Shown: positions 28,181 through 36,746, counted from the stretch's first letter. The stretch is 64,000 nt of DNA from Cupriavidus malaysiensis (GCF_001854325.1 NZ_CP017754.1:1922001-1986000), one strand, 5' to 3'. The notes: generated by a model not told the origin, from the sequence alone. Made by a program: numbers and translations.

Positions 28181-28222
28181 TGAGTCGCTCCCCGCACGGG
28201 GCCTGGACCGCTTCGCGACTCA
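28181..28222. promoter_or_regulatory. paired TGAGTCGC / GCGACTCA half-sites, copy 1
   Basis: TGAGTCGC at 28181-28188 and GCGACTCA at 28215-28222, start-to-start 34 bp. It lies between the divergent genes 25603-28125 (minus) and 28308 (plus), so it could control both. Three further copies with the same spacing are at 30205, 31412 and 33269. Confidence 0.65.
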
Positions 28223-28307
28223 CTTCCCGTAGCCCCGCGTCCCGGAAGGGCTGCCGCCCGTCGGGCTACAATCCCTGGAACAACACGACCAGCACACCGG
28301 GGGCGGG

Positions 28308-29654
28308 ATGGCGACGGGCAAGGCAGCAGGGAAGGCGAACGCAACGACCAAAACGAAACGATCGGACGAGCGCGCGGACGACTGGAAGACCGTCCGGGGC
28401 AAGGCCTGGTCGCGCACGATGCGCTCGACGGTGGAGCGGGTGCTCAACCGGTCGGAGGACCTGCCGCCCCGGCTACGGGAGCCGCGTTTTCGCGCGCACC
28501 TGCTGCTGTCGTTGAAGCACCTCACGGGGGACGGGCGCGACGTGGACGACGCCCCGGACAAGGTGTGGATGATCTCGGGCCGGCAGATGGACAAGCTCAA
28601 CGAGGCGCAGCGCGAGCAGCAGGGCGGTACCACGGGCAACGCCTGGACCCGGTGGGAGAACGGGGCGAACGTGCCGTCCGAGGACAAGATCCGCGGCACC
28701 TTCGGGCTGTTCCCCGGACACGAAACGGTGCTGGGCACCGACCACGACGGCAAGCCCTTTAAGGCGATCGACGTGGGCTTCGCGGAACTGTACTGGTCGG
28801 TCGGCCCGTGCGCGGACGACACTGTGACACCCGTACCGCTTTGGGCGATGATGGGCGGCGACACCTCGATCGCGGCCCTCTGGGTCCCCGTTCTGCGCTA
28901 CCACGACGGCAGCGGCTTGGAGGGTCACGCGGTCGCGGACCACTTGGACACTGGCGTGGCGTTCGTCCGTTCGGACGTGCCGGCGGCGGGATCCGGGGCG
29001 AAGCATTCGATGTTCCCCAAGCCTGGCTTCACCCGATCGCCCGACGCAGCACCGTCGGCGTTCGACGGCCCGGCGCGCGCAGCGAACCTGCGTCTGAACC
29101 GGCGCCCGTTGCTCAACCCCGACCTCTCGCCGGCGGATCAGGTCACCCTCCTGAAGGCGAATACCAGCCACCAGGCGCAGCAGCTCGCCGAGCTGGGTGC
29201 GGATAGCTTTCTGCACCTCATGGGCGTCAGCAGCACCGAACGTGCGGGTGAGGGCAGCGCGCTCAGCGTGGGCGACGTAATCGTGCTGGCCTTGGCCACG
29301 ATCTTCGCGAAGGGTGAGCGGGGCGACCTGCGCAGCCGGCTGGAAGACCCGGTCTTCACGGCGCTGCGCGAGCGGCACCGCGCGATCGTCCGGTGGGCCG
29401 CTCCGTTTGGGATCGAGGCCGGCGTGCGTCGCTGGTTGCGCACGCTGCACGGCGATTACCTGGACCGCAACGGCTACGCGTTCCTGCCGGTGGAGACACC
29501 GGCACGGCCAGACGAGGAGCTGGAGTACGACCGGGACGACCCGGAAGCGGAGTACCTGGCGCACGAGGACAACGTGCCCACCGTCACCGCCGAGCGCGCC
29601 CGTCAGGGGCGTTTGAGCGGCGATCAACGGCTTTCCCGTCGGCGCAAGGCCTGA
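28308..29654 (+). CDS. hypothetical protein, 448 aa
   Basis: I do not recognise this protein. The N-terminus is Lys/Ala/Thr-rich (first 25 residues) and is followed by a helical, strongly charged region. The centre contains a hydrophobic strand (IAALWVPVLRYHD). The C-terminal part has GVRRWLRTLHGDYLDRNGY and a basic end (LSRRRKA). There is no signal peptide or membrane span. It is transcribed divergently from the tandem-methyltransferase gene behind the shared TGAGTCGC pair, which suggests linked control. A TACAAT -10 lies near 28265. Confidence 0.7.
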   Translation: MATGKAAGKANATTKTKRSDERADDWKTVRGKAWSRTMRSTVERVLNRSEDLPPRLREPRFRAHLLLSLKHLTGDGRDVDDAPDKVWMISGRQMDKLNEAQREQQGGTTGNAWTRWENGANVPSEDKIRGTFGLFPGHETVLGTDHDGKPFKAIDVGFAELYWSVGPCADDTVTPVPLWAMMGGDTSIAALWVPVLRYHDGSGLEGHAVADHLDTGVAFVRSDVPAAGSGAKHSMFPKPGFTRSPDAAPSAFDGPARAANLRLNRRPLLNPDLSPADQVTLLKANTSHQAQQLAELGADSFLHLMGVSSTERAGEGSALSVGDVIVLALATIFAKGERGDLRSRLEDPVFTALRERHRAIVRWAAPFGIEAGVRRWLRTLHGDYLDRNGYAFLPVETPARPDEELEYDRDDPEAEYLAHEDNVPTVTAERARQGRLSGDQRLSRRRKA

Positions 29655-29863
29655 CGTTCATCGGCTCCGCACCCTGGGGCCGGCCACCGATCGGTACCCC
29701 GGCTTCCTGCCCGGGTTCCCCGGGGTTTGTTGCCACGGGACCGCTGACCCCATTCCCACCACGTGAGTTGCGCGGCGTCCAAACCGCGACGCTGGCGTAA
29801 CTCAGCCTGGGCGCCCCCCCCACCCACACTGGTCTCCGTCGAAACAACTTCACGGTGACCGGC

Positions 29864-30160
29864 ATGACCCAGCAGACCCATACCTTCGCATTCCCGGGCA
29901 AACGCGCCCACCCGATGGTGGACGTCAAACCGCTGATCGAGCAGTCCTGCACCCACGTCCCGGCGTGGGTAGCGCAGGTGCTCGTGCCGCACGACACGTT
30001 CGAGGAATGCGGCCAGCAGATTGACCGCAACCTCCCGATCGCCAGCCCGACCTACGCCGAAGCCCTCTGGTGGTCGCTTTTGCTCCGCATCCTCCGGGAC
30101 GGCTCGGGCCGCATCGTGGTGCGGATGCCGCTCGACGACATCGGCCCGATCGACGGCTAA
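29864..30160 (+). CDS. small hypothetical protein, 98 aa
   Basis: ATG at 29864 (an in-frame GTG at 29855 is an alternative; neither has a strong ribosome site). The protein is neutral to acidic with an amphipathic central helix (AEALWWSLLLRIL). No family was recognised. It ends just upstream of the second TGAGTCG pair. Confidence 0.5.
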   Translation: MTQQTHTFAFPGKRAHPMVDVKPLIEQSCTHVPAWVAQVLVPHDTFEECGQQIDRNLPIASPTYAEALWWSLLLRILRDGSGRIVVRMPLDDIGPIDG

Positions 30161-30204
30161 GGAGGATGGTCGACGCCTAACCCCTCTCCGCATCGCCCAG
30201 CGCT

Positions 30205-30271
30205 TGAGTCGTCCACGGTGCTGGGCGACCCCGCCTCACGACTCACCCAGAGTGGCCCCCCTCGCGATACT
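30205..30271 (+). promoter_or_regulatory. paired TGAGTCG half-sites with promoter, copy 2
   Basis: TGAGTCG (30205-30211) and CGACTCA (30239-30245), start-to-start 34 bp, then GATACT (30266-30271) exactly 20 bases after the second half-site. The leader that follows is almost identical to that of the gene at 31516. Confidence 0.7.
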
Positions 30272-30307
30272 GAACCCATCGACACCACACACCCACGGAG
30301 CAACCCC

Positions 30308-31384
30308 ATGACCACCACGAACATCGCAGCAATCCGTCGCCCGATCACGTCCATCGACCAGTTGATGAAGGAGGCCGATGCCCTGATCCAGCGCTACTTC
30401 AAGAACGAAATCTCGCTTGAAAAGGCACGCTGCGTGCTGGACAAAACGTTGATGTCGGCGGCGCTGGAAACGATCGGGGGTCCCGACGCCGCCACCGCTG
30501 TTCTGGAGGCGGCCGTGGCGCTAGACCACCCGGCGTTCGTGAGGGAACTGCTCGATGCCGGTGCGAATCCCGACGGTCTCAAGTTCGACGGGTACGGCCC
30601 GGAAAGCAATGGCTGCCCCCTCGCTACTGCGATCTTCGACATCTATGAAATCAGCAGCGCGTTCATCATCAACATGCTGCTGATCGAAGGGGCAACGCCG
30701 GACCGTCGCCGCACCGGGGACACCCTTCTGCACGCGCTCGCACGCGGCGGAGATCTGCTGGGCGCCGACCCGGACCGCGCGCAATGCTTCCATTGGATGG
30801 TCGCTGCCGGTTGGGTGGTGAACGCTCGCAACGACGACGGCGCCACCCCTCTGATCGAAGCGGCCAATCTGGGGAACCACTACGCGGTCGCGGCACTGAT
30901 CGCGTTGGGCGCCGACGTCCACGCCGTCGACGTCTATGGGTACAGCGCCCTCGATATGGCACTGAAGAGCATCGATCAGAACGGGGTCGCGGCCTGCGTT
31001 GAAGCGCTGGTCGGCGCTGGGGCGAAACCGTGCAAGCCGTGCGGCGACGATTACTACGAAGAACGGGAACGCCTGCGCGGGGAGTATGACCAGATCACCC
31101 AGCGTATCAAGACCAACGGCGATCTCACCGAGCTGGTCCAGATCCTCGACAAGGGGCAACACCTCGAATCCCGGGTGGACAACGAGGGCGCCACGCCCCT
31201 GATCGTCGCGGCCAAGCATGGCAACCACAAGGTTTTGACCTTCCTGATGGGGTGTGGGGCAAACATCAACGCGGTGGATCACGACGGCCTGAACGCTCTG
31301 GACCATGCGGTGGGTGCGGCACGCCAGTGCCGCACGGAGCTGCTGCTCAGCGTGGCGATGGCCACGCAGCCGGTAGGTGCGTAG
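30308..31384 (+). CDS. ankyrin-repeat protein, 358 aa
   Basis: After a helical N-terminus (about 60 residues), ankyrin-type units are visible: DHPAFVRELLDAGANPDG, a diverged unit around 120-170 (GDTLLHALARGG), then DGATPLIEAANLGNHY..ALIALGADVHAVD, and EGATPLIVAAKHGNHK..LMGCGANINAVD near the end. Two Cys pairs (KPCKPC) sit in a linker. Ankyrin arrays mediate protein-protein contact; the partner is unknown. It is first in a run of ankyrin genes. GGAG lies 7-8 bases upstream of the ATG. Confidence 0.85.
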   Translation: MTTTNIAAIRRPITSIDQLMKEADALIQRYFKNEISLEKARCVLDKTLMSAALETIGGPDAATAVLEAAVALDHPAFVRELLDAGANPDGLKFDGYGPESNGCPLATAIFDIYEISSAFIINMLLIEGATPDRRRTGDTLLHALARGGDLLGADPDRAQCFHWMVAAGWVVNARNDDGATPLIEAANLGNHYAVAALIALGADVHAVDVYGYSALDMALKSIDQNGVAACVEALVGAGAKPCKPCGDDYYEERERLRGEYDQITQRIKTNGDLTELVQILDKGQHLESRVDNEGATPLIVAAKHGNHKVLTFLMGCGANINAVDHDGLNALDHAVGAARQCRTELLLSVAMATQPVGA

Positions 31385-31410
31385 CGCCGTTTGCAGGCCG
31401 GCCGGCACGC

Positions 31411-31479
31411 GTGAGTCGCGACACCCCGGGGGTGAGCTCGGGCTCGCGACTCACCCAGGGCGGCCCCCCTCGCGATACT
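31411..31479 (+). promoter_or_regulatory. paired TGAGTCGC half-sites with promoter, copy 3
   Basis: TGAGTCGC (31412-31419) and GCGACTCA (31446-31453), start-to-start 34 bp, then GATACT (31474-31479) 20 bases after the second half-site. About 70 bases from here to the start codon are near-identical to copy 2. Confidence 0.72.
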
Positions 31480-31515
31480 GAACTCATCGACACTACCCAC
31501 CCACGGAGCAACCAC

Positions 31516-31920
31516 ATGACCACCGGCATCGCCAACGCCTCCCTGTGCGCCGCGGCGTTTCTCGGCGACCTCGATGCCATCCGCGCGCACCTCGACGACG
31601 GGGCGGACATCAACGGCACGACGACGAACCACGCCGGCGAAGCGCTCACCCCGCTGATGTGGGCCAGCGCCGGCGGCCGTATCGAGGCGATGTACATCCT
31701 GCTCGCGCAAGGCGCATCGCCCACCTACACCGACCCGCAGACCGGCGTGACGGCGTTGCACTGCGCAGCGATGGCCAACCAGCCGGAAGCGGTGGCGGTG
31801 CTGATGGTCCATGGCGCGGACCGTCATGCGACGGCGGACCACAACCAGGGCACCGAGCTTGTGAAGCCCATCGACCTGACCCGACCCGGAACGGCGGCGC
31901 ACGCGCTGCTGAGCCGCTGA
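31516..31920 (+). CDS. ankyrin-repeat protein, 134 aa
   Basis: Nearly the whole chain is ankyrin units: GDLDAIRAHLDDGADING, LTPLMWASAGGRIEAMYILLAQGASPTY and VTALHCAAMANQPEAVAVLMVHGAD. It has a short end cap. It is a protein-interaction module without an attached effector domain. Its leader duplicates that of the gene at 30308. Confidence 0.87.
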   Translation: MTTGIANASLCAAAFLGDLDAIRAHLDDGADINGTTTNHAGEALTPLMWASAGGRIEAMYILLAQGASPTYTDPQTGVTALHCAAMANQPEAVAVLMVHGADRHATADHNQGTELVKPIDLTRPGTAAHALLSR

Positions 31921-31969
31921 ACCCTGAATCGTCCCAACCACCCGTTTTCCACCACCAAGGAGCTTGACC

Positions 31970-32530
31970 ATGGCCACCCAGATCCAATGCACGTCCGCAG
32001 AACTGCCGAACCTCATGCCGTTGCTCGCTACGCTGACCGATTTCACGTTGAACGTGATCCCGGCGGCGATCACCACCGCCGCGCAGGCCGCTCAGGCGGT
32101 CGTACAACCGGCGGTTCCCACTCCGGTGGCGCAGGTGGTGGCACCCACTCCTGTGGCCCCGGTGGCTTCCGTGGCTCCGGTGGAGGACTCGGCGACCATG
32201 AGCACCGCGGAGGTGATGGAGCTGTTCGACTACGCCACGCCGCAAGCGGTGGCGGACCTGATGCAGCGCGCCGAGATCCCTGCGGTTCAGCGCGGGCGCA
32301 ACAACTATTACGAGCGTGCCAAGGTGCTGGCCCTGAAGAAGCTGTACAGCGAGACGTTCAGCCTGTCCGAAGCCTCGGAGCTGGTGGGCTACAAGAACCC
32401 GTCGGGCCTGCTGCTGCACATCGGGCAGCGCCGCATCACGCCGACGATGGTGGCGGGCCACATGCGCTTCCGCGTGAAGGACCTCGAGCAGTTCGAGAAG
32501 CTGCGCGGACCGGTCCGCCGCCGCTGGTAA
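31970..32530 (+). CDS. two-unit HTH protein with Pro/Val-rich N-terminal region, 186 aa
   Basis: Residues 35-75 are Ala/Pro/Val-rich (linker or flexible arm). Two excisionase-type units follow: STAEVMELFDYATPQAVADL with a wing (NNYYERAKVLAL), and SLSEASELVGYKNPSGLLLH with a wing (GHMRFRVKDLEQFE). It ends in GPVRRRW. It is probably a DNA-binding regulator of the cassette genes. The ATG at 31970 is chosen for AAGGAG about 8 bases upstream. Confidence 0.7.
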   Translation: MATQIQCTSAELPNLMPLLATLTDFTLNVIPAAITTAAQAAQAVVQPAVPTPVAQVVAPTPVAPVASVAPVEDSATMSTAEVMELFDYATPQAVADLMQRAEIPAVQRGRNNYYERAKVLALKKLYSETFSLSEASELVGYKNPSGLLLHIGQRRITPTMVAGHMRFRVKDLEQFEKLRGPVRRRW

Positions 32531-32709
32531 GCCCGGCATCACCACTCGCATCACCGCAGTTCCAGCACCACCCGCACCACCCGCAACACCCAGCGCCACG
32601 GCGCTCCTCCTCGCGACACGTCCGGGCCCCACCGGAGAGATCGCCCCGGTTCGTCGGGGGCTTCCACCGTTCCACGCATCCCCCCAACGCCAACCACCGG
32701 GAGACCCCC

Positions 32710-33255
32710 ATGGCCATGCAGAACCGCGTCCTCGGCACGCCGTACGCGCGCCGTCCGATCGACCCGATCGCCGTCCAGGCGTCGGCCGCTCGCTCCGTTT
32801 CGATCCCGATGCCGCCGCACGGGGTCCCGTACGACTACTACGCGGCGGCGTACCTGCTCGCGGTGCAGACCGCCAACCAGCGCGGGGCGGTGCTCGCCCT
32901 CGACCTGGTGCGCAAGGCCCACACCGTCGACCTGCTGGGCATGGCGCTGCTGGGCGACCTGGCCGCCGGCGAGATGGTGGAGGTGCGCGAAACCCTGTCC
33001 TCGCCGTTGGCGGTGGAGCACCTGCACCGCGTGCGCTACCACCAGGACGACCAGGGCGGGGCGTTCGTCGCGTTCAAGGACCTCACGCCGCTGCACGTGG
33101 TGGCCCTGCACGGCATGGCGAAGTTCGTCCGCCCGTTGCTCAAAGTCGGGGTGAATCCCCGTGCGCGGACCGCGTGCGGCAAGACCGCTCGCGACCTGGC
33201 GGAGCGCCGCGGCCACCACGCGGTGGTGAAAGCCCTGACCGCCCGGGGCGCATGA
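32710..33255 (+). CDS. protein with C-terminal ankyrin units, 181 aa
   Basis: The N-terminal half is not recognised (GVPYDYYAAAYLLAVQ...). The C-terminal half carries ankyrin-like units: LTPLHVVALHGMAKFVRPLL, KVGVNPRARTACGKTARDLA, ERRGHHAVVKALTARGA. A GGGAGA lies upstream of the ATG. About 180 bases separate it from the preceding HTH gene with no obvious promoter, so the two may be one transcript. Confidence 0.75.
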   Translation: MAMQNRVLGTPYARRPIDPIAVQASAARSVSIPMPPHGVPYDYYAAAYLLAVQTANQRGAVLALDLVRKAHTVDLLGMALLGDLAAGEMVEVRETLSSPLAVEHLHRVRYHQDDQGGAFVAFKDLTPLHVVALHGMAKFVRPLLKVGVNPRARTACGKTARDLAERRGHHAVVKALTARGA

Positions 33256-33268
33256 GCACCGTTCCCGT

Positions 33269-33335
33269 TGAGTCGCGCCGTGCGTTTTCGACGAGCGGTC
33301 GGCGACTCAGCGGGGGAGGCCCGAGCCTGGACACT
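33269..33335 (+). promoter_or_regulatory. paired TGAGTCGC half-sites with promoter, copy 4
   Basis: TGAGTCGC (33269-33276) and GCGACTCA (33302-33309), start-to-start 33 bp, with GACACT (33330-33335) 20 bases after the second half-site. It drives the unit 33370-35254. Confidence 0.68.
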
Positions 33336-33369
33336 GGACCGGTCTCAACCAACCCACGAGGACACCACC

Positions 33370-33717
33370 ATGGGATTCATTCCGGAACTGATTGACACGC
33401 AATCCCCTGACCACTTGGACGGCGCCGGCTGGCTCACCTGTCCGGAACGTATGGACGACGCGGGCCGTCGCAACCTCCCGACCGTCAGCCGCTTGATCTG
33501 CGAACTGGGCGAGGAGCTGGACCAGGAAATGCCGCCGCGGGCGTGGATGGCAGGACGCTTCCAGACGGTATTGAAGCACCTCGCCGCTGGGTCGCAGGAC
33601 CACTACGTCATGGGCCCGCTGGTGCTGCGCGCGAGCGCGACCACGTGGGCATACGTGGCCGCGTTTTACCGCAACGGCGAGTGGGTGGCCCAGCTCCACG
33701 TCGGCGGCACCTTGTAA
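33370..33717 (+). CDS. hypothetical protein, 115 aa
   Basis: A soluble mixed alpha/beta protein with one Cys, TCPERMDDAGRR near the N-terminus and a strand-rich C-terminus (TWAYVAAFYRNGEWVAQLHVGG). No family was recognised. GAGGA lies 9-10 bases before the ATG. First gene of a three-gene run with a methyltransferase-like and an ankyrin gene. Confidence 0.65.
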   Translation: MGFIPELIDTQSPDHLDGAGWLTCPERMDDAGRRNLPTVSRLICELGEELDQEMPPRAWMAGRFQTVLKHLAAGSQDHYVMGPLVLRASATTWAYVAAFYRNGEWVAQLHVGGTL

Positions 33718-33762
33718 CCCGACCCCCTGACCACCGCATCCCAAACCCACCAGGAGAACCGT

Positions 33763-34608
33763 ATGGCCCGCAAAACCACCACGAGCACGACCACCACGAC
33801 GAAGGCGTTCACCGACCGTGTGGAACGCTTCGCGCAGAACAACCCGATCCGCTCGGGCGTGAAGGCGATCCTTGACGACATCATCCAGTTGCAGTTCAAC
33901 GTGTTGTCGGTCACGGCCCCGATGATGTACGCCCTGACCGCGGGCGCGGCGTGGTTCAACAAGGATCACCTGATCGCGCTGGACGAGTACCGCGGCCACC
34001 CGCAGGCATGGGCGGAGCAGTTGGCCCTTGGCGCGATGTACTTGGAGCTGGTGAAGACCTCGGCACCGTTCACCGACGTGCTGGGGGACGTCTACGGGTC
34101 CGCAATCGCACCGAAGCAGGCCAAGGCGATGGGGCAACACCTGACGCCGGCCGGTCTGGCGGACGGGCTCGCGCGCTTCGCGGCCCAGATGGGCCAGGGC
34201 GCGACGACCGGGGAGGCAAACCGGCCGTTCAACGCCAGCGAAGGCCAGATCGTATGCGACCCGGCGTGCGGCACCGGCGCGTTGCTGCTGGCAAACCTCC
34301 GTCAGGCGTTCGCGGCCCACGGGAAGGAAGGGGTGGCGCGCATGTACGTGTTCGCGAACGACATCGACCCCGCCATGGTGAAGGCCACGGTGGTGCAGAT
34401 CGTGCAGTCCAGCATCCTGCACAACGTGCCGTTTGGCGGGCTGCGGGTGCATTGCTCCGACCTGATCCGCCACTACCACGACGCGACGGCCGACACGGTG
34501 GCGGTTCAGATTTGCCCGAACCGTGTCCGCAGCGCGGAGCACGCCTGTGACGAGACGGCCCGCAAGGAGGCGAAGGCAGGTCAGGCGACCACGAGCACGG
34601 TGGCTTAA
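33763..34608 (+). CDS. HsdM-like SAM-binding protein lacking a clear catalytic motif IV
   Basis: 281 residues resembling the core of an N6-adenine methyltransferase: MGQHLTPAGLADGL (about 123-136), SAM-binding DPACGTGALLL (166-176), then VFANDIDPAMV (196-206). Where motif IV (N/D-PP-F/Y) is expected, the chain reads TVAVQICPNRV, so the catalytic Asn-Pro-Pro is absent and the C-terminus is a basic, low-complexity tail. It may bind SAM and DNA without methylating, or be a decayed enzyme. The Thr-rich N-terminus is unusual. Confidence 0.72.
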   Translation: MARKTTTSTTTTTKAFTDRVERFAQNNPIRSGVKAILDDIIQLQFNVLSVTAPMMYALTAGAAWFNKDHLIALDEYRGHPQAWAEQLALGAMYLELVKTSAPFTDVLGDVYGSAIAPKQAKAMGQHLTPAGLADGLARFAAQMGQGATTGEANRPFNASEGQIVCDPACGTGALLLANLRQAFAAHGKEGVARMYVFANDIDPAMVKATVVQIVQSSILHNVPFGGLRVHCSDLIRHYHDATADTVAVQICPNRVRSAEHACDETARKEAKAGQATTSTVA

Positions 34609-34675
34609 CCGATCCGAACCCCGGGGCGCGATGGGCGCCCTGTTCAACGCACAAACAGCAAACTTGGAGAACTGC

Positions 34676-35254
34676 ATGAACGACAAGCCGTACGCCAACG
34701 GGGCGATGATCAAAATGCTCGTCAACGTGTTTGAGGTGAGCCGGAACGAGTACGAGAGCGAACACGAGCAAACGTTGCTCCACTACGCGGCCTGGGCAGG
34801 AAATGCCGAAGCCGCGCATGCGCTGATCGAGCTGGGGGCGGAGGTCGATGCCAAAACGCTCGACGGGCACACGCCGCTTCTTTTTGCCGTGCAGCAGCGC
34901 TCGGTCGACACCGTACGGGTGTTGATCGAGGCGGGTGCTGACGTGAACGCAGAGGACGAGTCGAACCGTTCCATTCTCGATCACCTCTTTTTGGACAACA
35001 TGGTTGAGACCACCCGTCGGAACGATCTGCGCGTGATCCGGCTGCTGCTTGACGGTGGGGCCGATCCGACGTTGGGCCTGACCTTTGCCCTCGGCGAAGA
35101 CCATGGCTTGGGCGTGCGCGCGACGGTGCGCGCCGGCGCCGACGTACAGGCCGCATGCGCCGACGCGGGCGACCAAGCTGGGGCATGCGCACTCCGGCAG
35201 ATCGACATCCTCCGTGCGCGGCGTGAAAAAAAACCGACGGACAACCGGGGCTGA
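34676..35254 (+). CDS. ankyrin-repeat protein, 192 aa
   Basis: Clear ankyrin units: QTLLHYAAWAGNAEAAHALIELGAEVDAK, HTPLLFAVQQRSVDTVRVLIEAGADVNAED and DLRVIRLLLDGGADPTLG, then a basic tail (RARREKKPTDNRG). GGAGA lies upstream of the ATG. It ends the 33370-35254 unit and is followed directly by structured element B. Confidence 0.87.
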   Translation: MNDKPYANGAMIKMLVNVFEVSRNEYESEHEQTLLHYAAWAGNAEAAHALIELGAEVDAKTLDGHTPLLFAVQQRSVDTVRVLIEAGADVNAEDESNRSILDHLFLDNMVETTRRNDLRVIRLLLDGGADPTLGLTFALGEDHGLGVRATVRAGADVQAACADAGDQAGACALRQIDILRARREKKPTDNRG

Positions 35255-35345
35255 TGGGGATCGAAACCCGGTGCTGACGCCGATGGGGCCGAAGGCCGGG
35301 GTTCGCGCCCAGGAGCCTCCGGCTCCGGTGGGGTTGCGACGTGCG
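35241..35345 (+). repeat. structured intergenic element, copy B
   Basis: Core CCCGGTGCTGACGCCGATGG (35267-35286) followed by a hairpin GGAGCC-TCC-GGCTCC. It lies immediately after an ankyrin gene and before a GTGCC palindrome and promoter. Copies A and C share the core, and their hairpins change on both arms so that pairing is kept. Confidence 0.65.
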
Positions 35346-35364
35346 AACGCAGGGCAGAAGGTGG

Positions 35365-35439
35365 GTGCCAGGGCACGGGTCGACCGTTCGTCCGAAGGGC
35401 GGCCCCACGGCTTGACGGGCCACCTGGACCCGCTAGGTT
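35365..35439 (+). promoter_or_regulatory. GTGCC palindrome plus 16-bp-spacer promoter
   Basis: Palindrome GTGCCAGGGCAC (35365-35376), TTGACG (35412-35417), 16-base spacer ending GGACCCGC, TAGGTT (35434-35439). The 63 bases from TAGGTT to the ATG at 35494 are nearly identical to those at 48575-48637 (about eight mismatches). Confidence 0.8.
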
Positions 35440-35493
35440 AAACGTATAGGGTACGCGCCAACGCAAAGCCCATTCACCCCCGGAGACCACATC

Positions 35494-35745
35494 ATGTCCA
35501 CCCATGCCCCACACAATCCGCTCTCCCGCCTCGAAGGGCTCACGCCCGAGGAGGTGGCCGAAGCGTTGACGCACATCCGCTCCATCCGCCCGGAGCCGGG
35601 CTACTTCGACACCATGGCCGAGAGGGCTTATGCCGTCCTTTTCACCCGTCTGGGTGCTGAGCGTTGTGCTTCCACCGAGGCTGAGGTTGACCCCGTGCTG
35701 CAAGAGCTGGACGCCGGCGACCAGGATTCTGGCCTCACCGTCTAG
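35494..35745 (+). CDS. small hypothetical protein, 83 aa
   Basis: An acidic, helical protein (LEGLTPEEVAEALTHIRSI; tail DPVLQELDAGDQDSG). No family was recognised. CGGAGA precedes the ATG. The leader is duplicated in front of 48635, yet the two proteins do not look alike, so the leader was copied independently of the coding sequence. Confidence 0.65.
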   Translation: MSTHAPHNPLSRLEGLTPEEVAEALTHIRSIRPEPGYFDTMAERAYAVLFTRLGAERCASTEAEVDPVLQELDAGDQDSGLTV

Positions 35746-35746
35746 C

Positions 35747-35813
35747 TGTGCCACGGCACATCCAACGCAGCGCCCCGGCCCGTACTTGACGGGCCGAAAG
35801 TACCCACTAGCCT
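35747..35813 (+). promoter_or_regulatory. GTGCC palindrome plus 16-bp-spacer promoter
   Basis: TGTGCCACGGCACA (35747-35760), TTGACG (35786-35791), 16 bases, TAGCCT (35808-35813). It drives the gene at 35847. Confidence 0.7.
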
Positions 35814-35846
35814 GGACCGCGTCCGACCCGATCCAGGAGGTGCGCC

Positions 35847-36623
35847 GTGCCCATGCTGATGTTGAACGTCCCCTTTGCGCAAAAGGAGGAGGCCAAAGCC
35901 TTGGGGGCGCGCTGGAACCAGGCCGAGAAGAAATGGTACGTCCCCGACCACGTGGACCCGGCGCCGTTCCTGGCCCGGCCCGAGTGGACCGACCCGGAGT
36001 ATGTCCCGCCGCCGCAGGTGCCCGGCAAGGGTCCGAAATGGCCGCTGTACGTCGACCTGATCCCGCGCACGGCCTGGTTCTCCAACCTCCGGTCGGAGCT
36101 GAACGAGGCCGAGTGGACGGCGTTGAAGCGTCGGACGTTCGACGCCGCCGGGTGGGTGTGCGAAGTCTGCACCTGCAAGGGGCCCAAGTGGCCGGTGGAG
36201 TGCCACGAGCGGTTCAACTACGACGAGGAGACGGGAGTCCAGACCCTGACGGGCACCATCGCCCTGTGCCCGTCCTGCCACGAGAGCACGCACATGGGGT
36301 TCGCCCGCACCCGGGGCCGCGAGGCTGAAGCCATGGCGCACCTCATGGCGGTCAACGGCTGGACCGATCCGGAAGCACGCCAGCACGTCCAGGAGGCGAT
36401 GCGCACGTACGGCCGGCGCAGCGCACGGGACTGGCAGTTCGACGCCCGCTGGTTGCTCGGCCGGCTCGACCTGTCAGAGGAGACTCGGGAGAAGATCATG
36501 GGGCACGCGGAAGGCCTGGCCCCGCGGATCGTCACCGAGGAGCAGCAGGGGATCCGGGACGCCCACGCCTACGAGGGGCAGGACAACGGGCTGTTCGACG
36601 ACTTCTTTCACCAGCCCAACTGA
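35847..36623 (+). CDS. DUF5710 plus HNH-like Zn-binding protein, 258 aa
   Basis: Residues 3-45 (LNVPFAQKEEAKALGARW...KKWYVP) match DUF5710, a module common in proteins of conjugative elements. Residues about 100-155 hold an HNH-like zinc site: CEVCTCKG, ECHERFNYD, CPSCHESTH. A helical C-terminus follows. It may be a nuclease or a nucleic-acid-binding protein of the element. The GTG start is chosen because AGGAGGTG ends 6 bases upstream; an ATG follows two codons later. Confidence 0.75.
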   Translation: MPMLMLNVPFAQKEEAKALGARWNQAEKKWYVPDHVDPAPFLARPEWTDPEYVPPPQVPGKGPKWPLYVDLIPRTAWFSNLRSELNEAEWTALKRRTFDAAGWVCEVCTCKGPKWPVECHERFNYDEETGVQTLTGTIALCPSCHESTHMGFARTRGREAEAMAHLMAVNGWTDPEARQHVQEAMRTYGRRSARDWQFDARWLLGRLDLSEETREKIMGHAEGLAPRIVTEEQQGIRDAHAYEGQDNGLFDDFFHQPN

Positions 36624-36632
36624 TTGGCCTAC

Positions 36633-36698
36633 GCCCGTGCCCTGGCACGGGCCTATTTTTGGCCGGGTGGTTGACAGGGGACCAGGACCCGCTAGGTA
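36633..36698 (+). promoter_or_regulatory. GTGCC palindrome (terminator-like) plus 16-bp-spacer promoter
   Basis: The 20-bp palindrome GCCCGTGCCCTGGCACGGGC (36633-36652) is followed by CTATTTTT, so here it could terminate the upstream gene. TTGACA (36671-36676), 16 bases ending GGACCCGC, TAGGTA (36693-36698). Confidence 0.75.
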
Positions 36699-36707
36699 CA
36701 AAGGAGA

Positions 36708-36724
36708 GGCCCCGGCCTGGGGCC
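36708..36724 (+). promoter_or_regulatory. 5'UTR hairpin GGCCCCGGCCTGGGGCC
   Basis: A 17-base palindrome in the leader, 22 bases before the start codon of a membrane-protein gene and just upstream of AGGAGGGGG. Similar copies at 37134, 45565 (minus) and 47720 (minus). Confidence 0.65.
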
Positions 36725-36746
36725 ATCAATAGGAGGGGGATCTACC

